From Rhopalosiphum padi (taxonomy: Eukaryota; Arthropoda; Insecta; Hemiptera; Aphididae), in the NCBI RefSeq assembly GCF_020882245.1, contig NC_083597.1, forward strand, positions 45,920,152 through 45,984,151: a stretch of DNA of 64,000 bases. Direction: 5' to 3'. The translations under genes and the position numbers were made by a program. The notes beneath the pieces were generated by a model. It worked only from the letters and a program-made list of their open reading frames with translations, did not search any database and was not told the DNA's origin. This document shows, in pieces, positions 41,034-53,300 of this stretch. Within the stretch, counting starts at the first letter, position 1; every line of letters starts with the position of its first letter.

Positions 41034-42910
41034 CTAGAAATTATTCATCAATACAAACTATTATATTTTATATTAAATTAACATTATCACATCATTCACA
41101 TCAACGTCTATATTATTTAGGACAAAGTGGAAATTTTATTTTTAGCCCACATTTACGAACAATATTAAATCATTTAATAAATTATTGTATAATGGAAAAT
41201 AGCAATATTCTTACTTCTTCGTTTGGTGACCAACTGTCATTGAAATAATCCATACTGATTTTTCATGCTGACGTTGATTATGAGTGTAGAAAACAAATAT
41301 TATCTTTGCGTATTCATTTTCTGAAAATAAAAGTAATTTATTTAGTTAAACTAATTATAATTTGTCAAGGATGTTATAATATCTAAACCTGAATAACAAT
41401 GGTAGGTATAAATTTTTTTTTTCAAATGTATTTTATAATATCTATAAATCTAATGCGTACATTGAATACGTAAAATTTACCATTATGAGTATACTAAATA
41501 TAAAAAAGGCTAACCATTTAATCAACAAAGATAATCTACACTGAATTTATCACGATGCACCTGAAAAACTAAGTTTACAGAATAGGCAGTGAATCCTTCT
41601 CATAAATCAACGTCATAAATATAATTTACTTATCACTTATCCTTACATTTACAACAACAATTATTTTGTTATGAACTTTTTGCCTATACTTAATATGAAA
41701 ATTATAATAATTTTAAAACTAATATAATTTCATATTTAAGCTTTACTCCTATACTAACTATCCCTAATAATTGATATAATATTACTAAAGCATAAATGTT
41801 TATAAATATATAAAGATAAATTACATTAAATACAATATTATATTGAATATAATTACATCGAATAAACTTTGTTAATTAAAACTTTTAATTTCACGAGTAT
41901 TTTATTTAGTTTTGTATTATTGTTCTACAAAATATTATTATGATATTATTAAACTTGAGCATAAATAATTCATTCACGAACTATATGAATACTCGTACAA
42001 TATTGGAAATATACCTATTATAGTAATAGCGTGTATAGGCTTTAGTTGTACGTACAATAATATGATGTGTGTTTATGTAAGACCCACATACGTAAAAATA
42101 AATTATTATAATATTATTCCTAGAGTTTAAGCAGATGAAAATAATACAACGAAATAAATCGTAAGTATCTACTTTACATTAAATTCTGTTATGAGTTCAT
42201 TGACAACTTCAAAAGAAATACATTAACAGCCAATATAAGATATTGCACTAAAGCTGATGATCAAAAGATCGACATTCTACAGGTATAGAAGAGATCATAA
42301 AAACGCATCGTTTGTCAACAAAGCATAATCATATAGAATAACTATAGAACTACACAACTTAACCTAACCTTAGTAAATAAATTTAAATAAATCAAAAACT
42401 ACTCTTGAACATTTTGGTTTGGGTACATCACAAGACATTCATTTGATTAACGATTTATAGGGAAAAGGGGTTTTCTCATTAAAAAAGAAGCTGTTATCTA
42501 CCACAAAAAGCTCTTTACATGGAATAAAAGTCTATTTATTTGCAAATAAAAAAATTTGTTTAAAATAAAGCACAATAAGTTTAGTAATTTTGATTAAATA
42601 CATTAAATCAGAAGATCTCTAGGTCAGGTTTAATTTAGGTGTTTCTGCGGGTTATCAGGGAACATGTAAGAGGATACTCGACTAACTAGCAGATTTTGGA
42701 TGATGGGCTAACTATTTATTGTTTCTGATGAACTAAGTGGCAGAAACGATTTTCAAAAGCAGATTCACTGTAATACTTGAATTAATATAAAGGTGAAAGT
42801 TTGAGAGATCCCAATATTTGGTTGCCATAATACCAGACATTGCCTATTTGTACCAAAACAATTATTTATTTATTTATTTTTTTATAAATAATTTAAACGG
42901 GCTAAAATCA

Positions 42911-42933
42911 ATATATATATATATATATATATA
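42911..42933. repeat. (AT)n run at the 3' end of the LINE
   Basis: Eleven AT units. Its place just beyond the LINE's 3' untranslated part suggests that it began as the element's 3' simple-repeat tail. Confidence 0.85.
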
Positions 42934-43800
42934 CATTAAAAAAAAAATCAAAGACCGTGTTGATTTACAAAATATAGTTGCATACGTTGTACTTTTTATA
43001 GTAATACAATACGAACTGGTAATGGATACAGAATTAGAATTACATACATACAAATAATAATCAAACAATATTTACATTATTGTTAAGATATACATTAAAA
43101 GAGACAATATTATTACAAAAAGAGCAAATCTACGGTATACTTGTTCACGTGGCCCACTAATCTAGTAATGGGAGAATTTCGAGCATAATAATTAGTACAA
43201 TAGAATGGCGTATAAAATGTATTAGATTTCCTAGTACGAGAAGTGGGTAATAGAAAATTAAATTTAGCTAGTAGCTCTAAACAACGTATGTTATAATTTA
43301 ATAATTTATAAGTGAAACAAAGGTCGAGTCTAATAAATTATTCTTCTTATTTGTAAAGTTTCTAAATTGGTTAACGACAGTAATGGCGAATAAGATGTGT
43401 ATCGCTGGCATTGGACACCGCATTTAAATGCAAGGAACCTTTTGAAACGATTCTGAATCGAAGTTATTGAAGTCGTATCAGACATGTAAGGAGACCAAAC
43501 GACAAAGTTATAGTCGAGTACCGAACTAACAAATGAGCAATACAGAGATTTTAGAGCTATTGGATTATTGAAATCAGAACAAATTCTACTTCCGAAACCT
43601 AACATTGAAGATGATTTGTTTATGACATATGCATAGTGATCATTGAACGATAAGGAAGAGTCAAAACAAATACCAAGGTCTTTGATATGAGAAACTAGCC
43701 AATTCAATGTCGTTTAAGTAATACTTATAAATTTTAGTTATGCACTTTTATGAGTATGTCATAATTTTACATTTATTGTATTGATTATAGATCTTCATAA
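42911..43800 (-). mobile_element. 5'-truncated Jockey-like LINE, end of reverse transcriptase ORF
   Basis: The minus strand encodes the C-terminal part of a non-LTR retrotransposon ORF2. From upstream, frames read NKCKIMTYS and YYLNDIELA, then after a frameshift HIKDLGICFDSSLSFNDH, SVLDYNFVVWSPY, IQNRFKRFLAFK and TNLETLQIRRII. A one-base shift then leads to LDLCFTYKLLNYN and ARNSPITRL, stopping at 43,113. The order KDLG, VVWSPY, RFxRF and SLxxLxxRR is typical of the Jockey-type thumb region. The catalytic palm is missing, the frame is broken at least twice and one in-frame stop is present, so it is dead. An (AT)n run at 42,911-42,933 marks the probable 3' end. Confidence 0.85.
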
Positions 43801-46324
43801 AAAAGGTAGGTACATTTTTATTGACAGTATTTTGTGCCAAATTTACTTGCGTATAAATTTTAAAATAATAATTGTTTGATAATTAAACATTTTGTAAAAC
43901 TATTACACACAAACAGTAAAATACAAATTAATTATATAGATAAAATTTTTCAATAAAATATAATGAATTTACAAGGAAATTAAATTTAGATGATTATAAT
44001 AATCATTTTTTTACTTTTATAACTACCTAAAAATTAATTAAAATACACGTTTTTTTCAACTCTAGTTAATAATACACATATAATATATAATACGTGTATC
44101 GGAATAATCAAATCAATTAAAACGATAAGTACCTAATTAAAAATGAGATAATTTAGTTCACACTAAATATGTAAAGAAATGGGTTATATTCATTAATTTA
44201 TAGTTGTTAAGTACGTAGAATATAGCACAACAGTATATTATTTTGTTTTACAGAAGTATAAGCACATTAAATGGATTTTTCACATCATGTAGCAAGTGAA
44301 AATTCTCTAAATTAAGTTATTTAATGACTAATATAGTGAGTTTACAGAGCAAATGTATTCGAATGCACGATTTGTAGAATATTTACGTACTTATATTTAA
44401 CAGCGAAGAAATGTTAAAAATGACTTTACGGATAAAATGGAACCGGAAATGACAAATAATTTGAGACCATTTGCACAAATTGTCAAATGTTGAAACAAAA
44501 TGTAATGTGTGTTTGGTTAAGTTTGCTAGCAATCGTTTATGCAACAAGTTGTTTTTATGTTATGGGCTAACAGTTATATCTAACGATAATCGTAAAAACC
44601 CTTTTATAAAAGAAATCTATATTTTAACAAAGCGTATTTGTACTAGAATAGTTTTTATTCGGATTTTGTGTGTTTGGGTGTTCAGTATATAAACCCTTGT
44701 CATCTGCTTGCTCAGCGCTTTATCACCTTTACATAAAATAAAATATAATAGTATTATATCTGTGTGGCCAATATCGTATATTGTTCGAGTGAATTCGCCT
44801 ACTGTGAAAAAAATAAATTATAATTTATTGATGAATTATTTTTGTCAATAAAATAAAGTCGAAATATGCAATTTACAAAAGTCAAAACATGTTCAATATC
44901 ATTGACAGTTGACACATGTCACATAGAGACCACAAAAAAAGTTTAAAAAACGATTATTATTAGTGATATTATACTTTTAATGTTATTTAATTTTAATATA
45001 ATACTAAAATATAATATTTATATTATATAATATGTACGAGTGTGATTACTTATTATATTTAAAAAAAAACCCATAAATATTAAAATACATTTTTAGATTC
45101 TGAATGGCGATATGAATGAACGTATTGATTTTAAAATTATTATGCTTACATTTTATTTTTATTTTATGAGTCTATCGTCAGCTTTTAAAATGGTATAAAG
45201 ATGCTTAAATTTTCCATTTTGGGAGTAATTGCTGATAATTTTGGTAAGGGAAGATCAAAATTAATAATTCCCTATATCGAGAAAAACAAAAATAAAAAAA
45301 ATTAAAGATTAAAGGGAATTTTTTTATTAAAAACCAGTTTTTAATAAAATCGATTTTTGTTTTCGGAGTAACTCGAAAATTAAAACTTATAAATACATGA
45401 AATTTTCACCAAATTTTAATATTTGCATTTCATAAATATTAATACAAATATTTTGATTCTTTAGAAGGAGTTTTTTTATAGACTTTTTAAATTTTCGATT
45501 TTTTTTCTTTTTCAATAACTACCATCGATAAAATAATCTTCTGCTTGGTTAAAATACTTGACAGTCTTATATATTAGTATAAAATGTTTCATCATATGAA
45601 TAAATCATAAATTTTTTTTGAAGTTCATGAAACTTTTTTTTTTGATATCTAATATTTGAAAATTTAATACAAGACTATCATAAGTAATTCATACTGAAAC
45701 TAAACAATCTAAAAATATAAATACAACATTTTTTTTTTTATAGAAATGACTAAAAGTTGAACGATAAATTATTTATTTAAACGATGAATCACGATAACAA
45801 TTATTTTACTAAAATAAAAAAAAAACATTATTTGTGGGGAATTAAAACTTTTACGTATATTATGTAATTTATTTTTAAGCAATGACATTAAATGTAGTAA
45901 TTACTAATATTACATTAGATCCTTAGGTTTGATTAAACATTTTTCAATATATTTAGATTTAATAAAATTTTAAAATATCACTACTTTATACCATGGACCT
46001 AGGTATATATTATATAATATACATTAGTTTACAGTAAGGTGGTATTGACTTAAAATTTAATTTCAATAATATAATATTGTATAAAATATACATATCATTA
46101 AAATAATTAAATATTAATAGTATACCTAATTAATGCATAATTTCAGCAATAACTAAATTAACCTACCGCAATACTAATAAAAATAAATTACTATAATAGC
46201 AATATCAAAAAAAAAAAAAATATCACGAAATGGACTTAGTGATATTCACTATTATACTATATCACTTTACCACTCAGAATTATTTTTCGTATGATACCAT
46301 GATATAATAATCATAGAATTAAAA

Positions 46325-46405
46325 TTTAACATATGCATTATAGTAACTCACTTAACACATGCTGTACAGTAGAGTGGTATTCACTTACTCACAATTTTTA
46401 TCATA
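46325..46405 (+). repeat. Dispersed repeat, copy 2
   Basis: The core CAGTAGAGTGGTATTCACTT and its flanks align with the copy at 25,145-25,235 in the same orientation. A third, weaker relative may be at 14,135-14,205. Confidence 0.4.
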
Positions 46406-47239
46406 TATGTTATGTCTTGAGTAGGTGCCAATATATTACCATAACAATCTAATATTGAGCTATTGGGGTTCCAAGAAAATTCACTTTGTCTAATTAGAAT
46501 TAATGCTTGCTGTATAAAAATTGTTAATAGATTTAAATGATAGAAGTCGTTTGATATAATCGTAGTACTGTAAAATAAGTAGATATTTTTTTGTTTAAAT
46601 TAAATTTAACATGACTTTTGAAACGGAAATAATTTTTGTATTATTTTCCTTAATCCTATAAAAAGTCAAAAAATAATTTTGGAACTCATATGTACTAGTT
46701 TTTAGCATTAAATCATTTAGTTGAATTCTGTTTTGTAATGTTATACACATATTAAAAATCTTTACATGTAAATGTGAAATATCTATGTCCACGATTTTTT
46801 GTATTGGTATAGTTTATAGTGTTATATAGGTTTCATACGATTAGGTTGATATTTACATAAAATAAAAAAACAAAATAAACCAAGGATTTTATTTTTATTT
46901 AAAATAACTAAATTATTATGCTTAACCTGTGATAAAGTACATACCTAGTATATATTATTGCATTATATTATATATATTATAGTTGGTAGGTAAATTATTA
47001 AATGTATGTATGAAGTATATAACCACTGATCGCGTATAAAAATATACAAATACCTATATGTGATGCATACATCTTAAACAAAGAATTTGTATATAGTCAT
47101 TAGTCATACAACATAATATTAGTATTAGATAGTTAAATGTTTCTTAAACGTCTAAACCTTCGCTATATAAAAATCAGTGTTTATGTATAAGTTATTCATT
47201 AGGTAATATATAAATTTATAAAGCCCTACTATACCCACC

Positions 47240-47900
47240 AAGGTTAATAGTTATTAGAATCTGTAGCTATAATGATTATATCTAATATCACGTATTTACG
47301 GTGGCTGATAAAGAGTAACAATGTAACTATACTTACATATTTATAGTAGTAAGCATAGCATTTAAATAGCGATTTTATAAGAAAATAAAAGTATGTAGGC
47401 ACAAAATATAAAGCATTTAATATATTTGATGAGTTTAGTGGGGCAGTCTGGAGAATTGTGGAGAATTTTACTAAGGCGAGAAGTATAACAGTTAGGAAAC
47501 GGTATTGTACTCGATCATGTGGAGTTAAGTAAGAATGGTATATGACCACGCCATGTTCCAAAACGGAGCAGACAAAGGCAAAGGCTAACAGGAGTGGTTG
47601 GATATAAGTTGGATAAGATCGTATTGGTATTACATAAAACGAAGCCCAGTACTTTCAGGTTTATACCGACAGTGATATTAATATTATGATCAAAAGGATG
47701 AGTCAGATACGACGAGATCCTTGACGCAGCATAGACGCTTGAGTGTATAGCCAATATCCATTAAGGGAAAATGGAATGGAGGAGAGGCGATAAAACGACT
47801 AGGTACTGCAAAAAGACATTACGTGATATTTCTCAGGATATTCTGTCTGCAGAAAAAGACAGTCAATTGGGGAGTAGATTTCCGTGTACATTTTAATATC
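47240..47900 (-). mobile_element. Second decayed Jockey-like LINE fragment
   Basis: This is the same region of ORF2 as the 43-kb fragment but more decayed. Minus-strand frames give KYHVMSFCST, then YTLKRLCCVKDL, then DHNINITV and KVLGFVLCNTNT, and in another frame CSVLEHGVVIYHSYL. The order matches the Jockey motif series NGYxLKRVxxVKDLG, MLGFVxRN and SVLEYxxVVWxPY. At least three frameshifts are needed to follow it. The 5' part of the element is absent or unrecognisable beyond about 47,900. Confidence 0.72.
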
Positions 47901-49896
47901 GACGAAAAATAAAATAACTATAGAATTAGAAATATAACTACTAAGAGAATTGTTGAGAAACGGATTATAAAGAGGGAAGAACTTGAAAGTAAATTTGAGG
48001 TATACGCCAGAGAGTATGACAGAGAGATTGGAAGCCGTTAAAAAACATTTAATCTCAGTCTATGTTTGTATATGATAATATATATAATATATATATTGTA
48101 TACTAATGTTTAATTATAAGTAATAATTGAAACTGAAATAATTAAATAATCCGAAATGTAATATTCAAAGAAAAACTAATTTTTATTGGTACTCCAGTAA
48201 ACGGCATACTATTATTGTTTCCTATAGTTCGTTGTAAATTAATTTTTATAATATTTTCTACAAACAATTAAAATATAATATCCCCACAGTATTTCATGAT
48301 TATAATATAATATAATATTTTTATAATTTACTAATATATCTACTCTTTAAAACTTTTTATTTGATGAGGAGGAAGGAAGGGAGGTGGTATATAAATGTAT
48401 TATAACGTATTATAACGTAGTCTGATATAATAGTCGGTATATCATATTATTATATTATTGTTATTAGGTTACTCTTAAGTTATAGTTCAATACCGACGTA
48501 CTGTGTAATGACGTGAATAGGTTTGTGGTAAATAGCTTATAATGAATCTAAATATATTTGGAAAATTTAATTTTTTATAAAATATGACAATATTTGTAAT
48601 GGTGGAAAGTTTCAATATTATCTGAATAATATTTTTGAATTACGACAAAAGAACTAAAATTGTTAATTTTTGTTTAAATATTCAATTTTGTCAACATTTT
48701 ATGTTTAAATAGTTTAAGTTACTATAAAAAATATTGTTCGTCTACATGTTCAATATTCTTGAATAACTGTGAAAAAAACTTGTAAAGAATATTTTATTTC
48801 ATTTTGAAGCCTTAAAGAATTACAATTTCAAATGTCATGAATTCTTAACTTATTGCTTTACTTAAATTCTAAACATTTTTTTGATTTTAACTTCATAGAA
48901 AAATATTCATATAAAAATTGCACTGATATTTGTTTGATATTTTTAACTGCTAAAATAACAGCTTATGGTGAATTTAAACAACGTATATTTTTACAGATGG
49001 GTATACTATTAAACATATTAGGATATATTTTGTGTTAATAGAAAAATGCACAGCTTAAAATTAAAGATAAAATATTTCACTTTAAGGTTGAAGGGTTATG
49101 ACTTGTGAGGTATTGAAACAATAATAAATTCTTGAACAAAAGTAATATACATAATTCATGTTTACGTTTACATTGATATTGTAAATTACGTACACTAAAT
49201 ATTGATAGATTCTTATCGTTATTATTTTTTTTTTTATGTTTAATTATTCATAGTTTTATTTTGCATTTTAATTTGATTTTATATACATGCAAAAAATCAC
49301 TGTTTAACGTCCAACCCTTTTGTTTCAATCTTATCATGAAAATAAAATTGCAAACGTATCCATACTTTTTCTAATTAAATATTTTAAATTTTATATGATA
49401 TTATACTATAGTATTATTTGTATACTTTCTTTACATTTTCGTATATTTGTGCACCTTTAAGGTCAACCTCCCACGTGATCTTGAAAAAAAGTTTCTTAAT
49501 ATATGGTATTAATAACGTGACCGTAAAACAATGTTAACGTTTTATGAATTATAGAGCTCCTCCTTCACGATCGCAACATGACTTGAAGGCAACCAATTGC
49601 AGGTGACTGAACTTCCCAATCGCCAAGCAATTAACAAGGTTGAATAATTATATACAATTATAAGTCCAGCTATGATTTTACAAGTTTTTGAACAAAAATA
49701 TTATATTTATATGTATATCTATATTCTATATTTAAAAAAAAAACATAAAAAAATGTATTTATTTATTATAATACAATATGGCATAGATGATACAATAATT
49801 ATTGAAAGGTATCTTAAAATAATAGAATAATTTTATGCATGAAGCTATTTTAAAAATTTATGATATTTATAATTAGTCTAAGTATATTATTGTTTT

Positions 49897-49918
49897 ATTA
49901 TTATTATTATTATTATTT
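49897..49918. repeat. (TTA)n microsatellite
   Basis: Seven TTA units. Confidence 0.9.
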
Positions 49919-50414
49919 TTAGTTACATCAGTTGAGAAAATTCATTATTAAAGTCCTTTAAATAAAACTACCCACTAAATATAATTTTTTTTATAATTTT
50001 AACGAAACATATAAAATGTAAAGGTCGTTAAACTCTTATTCTCTACCTTTTGTTATTTACTTAGAGAAGTTTTCTCCTCCAGTAGTCACATAATCACTGC
50101 GATCTCGTCGTGTTTATTATTTTAGTAACTAGTTTCGGTAATCGGTAGTATTAAACTGGGTGACCTTCATTATCATAATAATTCAAGTTCGAGATCCGTT
50201 GTCCTGTTGTATTGTATGTATTATTTAACATTAATAACTACTATTAGTTGTGAAATAGTAAGTTGAAAGCTGATAGTAAGAAATGCAAATTTTTTTACTT
50301 TTTACCCAGTATAGTATAAATCAGTATATGAAACTTTAATAATATTGTGTTCAAAATAATTTTTAATTAAATAAAATTATTAATATTTTTTATCTAATAA
50401 TTTAAATAATTTAA

Positions 50415-50722
50415 TAGTGGTGCGCCAAAGGTAGATCAGAATCCAAACCCTCTTAAAACGTGTCAAAATTTAAAATAATTCAAAAAATCAAAATTTTGAT
50501 TTTTTAAACTACATTTTTATTGATAGGTTACTTTAAATTAAGTTATTTTTAAATGGTGTTTTAATTCCTATACTGCAATGGTTTGCATATTTTTTCTGAT
50601 TTCGGATTCTATAATATTCATTTTGTACTACAATGTATTATAAAATTGTTTTTATATTATGACAATGCTAATTTTGGTGTTCTTAGATCCTCCCCTCAGG
50701 TTAAATCTTTGTAATACCACTA
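50415..50722. mobile_element. hAT-like non-autonomous element, about 308 bp
   Basis: The left end is TAGTGGTGCGCCAAAGG and the inverted right end TAGTGGTATTACAAAG. The 8-bp flanks TAATTTAA and TGATATAA agree at six of eight positions. It has no coding capacity. Confidence 0.45.
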
Positions 50723-52482
50723 TGATATAATAATTTAATAAAGCATAACAATTTATATCAGCCATAATAGGTAATAAAAATAAATTAAATGTCAAAATTT
50801 AATAAATGTTGGAAAACTCATATAAAAATAGTAATGTGTTAATGATTTATATTATATTATCAATGAAGTTCTATGGCATTGAAATATTAAATATAAATAT
50901 TTAATAAATATTTTTTATGTATTGATTGAGTTTTTTTTTATTATAAAATAAATTATTATGATCAAATAAATTGTTTGTGGTGCACTAGTAGTAACCATTT
51001 ACAAACTTTATACACGACTTATATTTTAAAGTTATAATAATTTTCTATATTTTCTGTATACCTATATTGTAGAACGTTGGTTAATAATATTTGGAATAGA
51101 ACAAAATACTGACTTATTTAACAATATTTTATCAGTTTTATTGATTTTAAGATAGTATTTTTATTATATACGTATATAATAACATAATTATATATATATT
51201 ACATTGATTTTATAACAAATTTTAATACTACTAAAGGGTTTTAGAAAGTTGTTATTTTAATCAAATTTAAAATAAAGTTTGTGTTTTTTTTTTTAATAAC
51301 ATGAACTACGCAGTAAAACTCTTCTAAAAATTATATAAAAGCATTTATAACATTAAGAACTTTTCCACTATTCAACTTGATTTTCCAACGTATTGATTAA
51401 TATTATAATTTTTAATAAATTCCAAGGCCGTTTTAAACGGGTTCTATAGTTTTATTAGTTTTTTAACAATTAAATACATTTAAAAAGATTACGTATCACA
51501 TATTATATAAATACTGGAATGTATATATTAAATAATCAGAAGAAATAAAATATAACAGTTTTATGATAATCTACCACAGTTGAATTTAAAATAAAATATT
51601 TAATTCTAGAATAATAATATTATAGGTGCCTAGAGTGTGAAAAATAATATATTCTGTTCGAGTTGAGAACTCTAATCGGCGGCAAAGATGATGTGATCAC
51701 CGCAACACCCAACTATTGCTCTATAATCAAGTCTACTATCTGTATGCCTGCAGTGTAGTGAAGAAACATTACTGCGCACAAGCCGACTATCGAATGTGGT
51801 TCATTGTGTCTGAATAGGGAAAAGTTTTTGAAGTTTCAGTTTACAATAATTATTCCAAAAATATTATACGTTGGCCCTTATATAGTTACCATCATTAGCT
51901 TACAATACGTTTGTATTCTTTTTCATAAAATACGTGTTTACGTTTTTTTAGCTTATTTAACCTAACTCTAAATTAAATTTGATTTTAAACATAAAATACA
52001 TAAAATACAATTATATTATATAATTAATTTATCAAAAACAATATAGGTATACATAAATGTGGTGCAAAAATTAAATTTAATGTACCTACTACCTATCTAT
52101 TTTAAATAATGGAATTTGAAAAAATCATTACGAGATCAGTGGTATTGATATTTAATATATTAAATGGTACTCTATACGACCAAACTAAGTCGGTGGCAGT
52201 AGGTATGTGTTTAAGTGTTGGATATATTTTTGATTCATAACTCACGTTAACTGCATCTCTATAACGTGTCAAAAATTAATATCCGTCTAATAACATATTA
52301 ATTTGCAAAGGTATATAAACGATTTACGTTTTAGTATATGTTATTTTACATTACACATTTATTCATACAATTTACATCATTTATTATTAATATCTGATAG
52401 GTTTACGGCGTTGACAGTTCATAATATTAATTCTAACTAAATTATTTTGTTAGCGAGAAAACAAATAGTAGTGCGCATTCTT

Positions 52483-52510
52483 AATTATTATTATTATTAT
52501 TATTATTATT
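52483..52510. repeat. (ATT)n microsatellite
   Basis: Nine ATT units just left of CpG-richer island 4. Confidence 0.9.
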
Positions 52511-52619
52511 TCTCCCCGCTCACATTTAATATCAGCAGTCATATTTAGGTAGGTAACTTGGTGATACGCCATGTAAATGTTTAGATAACGGGATTGATAT
52601 TCTGCGAGACATTTATTTA

Positions 52620-53300
52620 GGAACGAAGCACTCAATACAGTCACAAGTGTGATGCAAAAGTTGCCGGTCTCGTCGTCGCATGACCAATATCAATAATTGA
52701 ATAAAAAAACTGTTATTATGTCCGAAATGCGTAACGCACGTTATGCACATATACCCCATTCGACCGATCACAAATCGCTGCGGCTTAAAATATTCAGCAG
52801 ATCTATACAAAATACGTACTCATCGTTTATGCAATGCCATGCAATAAAGGTATCCATTCATCATTTGTATGGAAATGGATCGGCGACTGAAATCTATCCG
52901 AGTCAAAAAGGTCTCGTGCTTGGATGGCTTTTAATCTTGTTTTTATCGCGGGTACATGAGGAATTCATAATTCTCGAACACTATACTAAGCGCCATTTCG
53001 TATAGGCAGAGAACACGCCGAGCTTTAATAATAGTAATGGTGTGAAAACGACATATTGCGTGTTTCGTTAGGAAAGGCCTACGCAAACGTCCAAAGGCCA
53101 TAGCCACTACACATGGTAATGTAGATGAATTGTGACCGCGATTTCGTCGATACCTATACGTTTCGTCGAATATTAATAATCGTAGACGACGAATCGAACA
53201 ATAACAATTTGTCGTGATGATGGCATAAATTATTAGTATTTAGTTACGTGTTTATGACCGTATTACGATCGCACACAGGCCACCGAGTTGATACGTCACA
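52620..53300. promoter_or_regulatory. CpG-richer island 4, candidate upstream region of the receptor
   Basis: This is one of two G+C-richer stretches upstream of the receptor's first visible exon (the other is near 61 kb). It could hold the receptor's missing promoter and first exon on the minus strand, but I found no donor in the required phase 0 after a start codon. A plus-strand 95-codon ATG frame (52,718-53,005, starting MSEMRNARYAHIPHS) is unrecognised. Confidence 0.2.

Noticed and set aside
40910..41248. 112-codon plus-strand ATG frame starting MADIRLHQLAWEAN
   Set aside because: It is the antisense shadow of the receptor's ectodomain exon, extended into the intron.
52450..52810. Minus-strand frames near 52.5-52.8 kb as the receptor's first exon
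   Set aside because: They begin with GTG or TTG, not ATG. The one donor-like site (AAAT|GTGAGC) is in phase 1, while the ectodomain exon needs phase 0.
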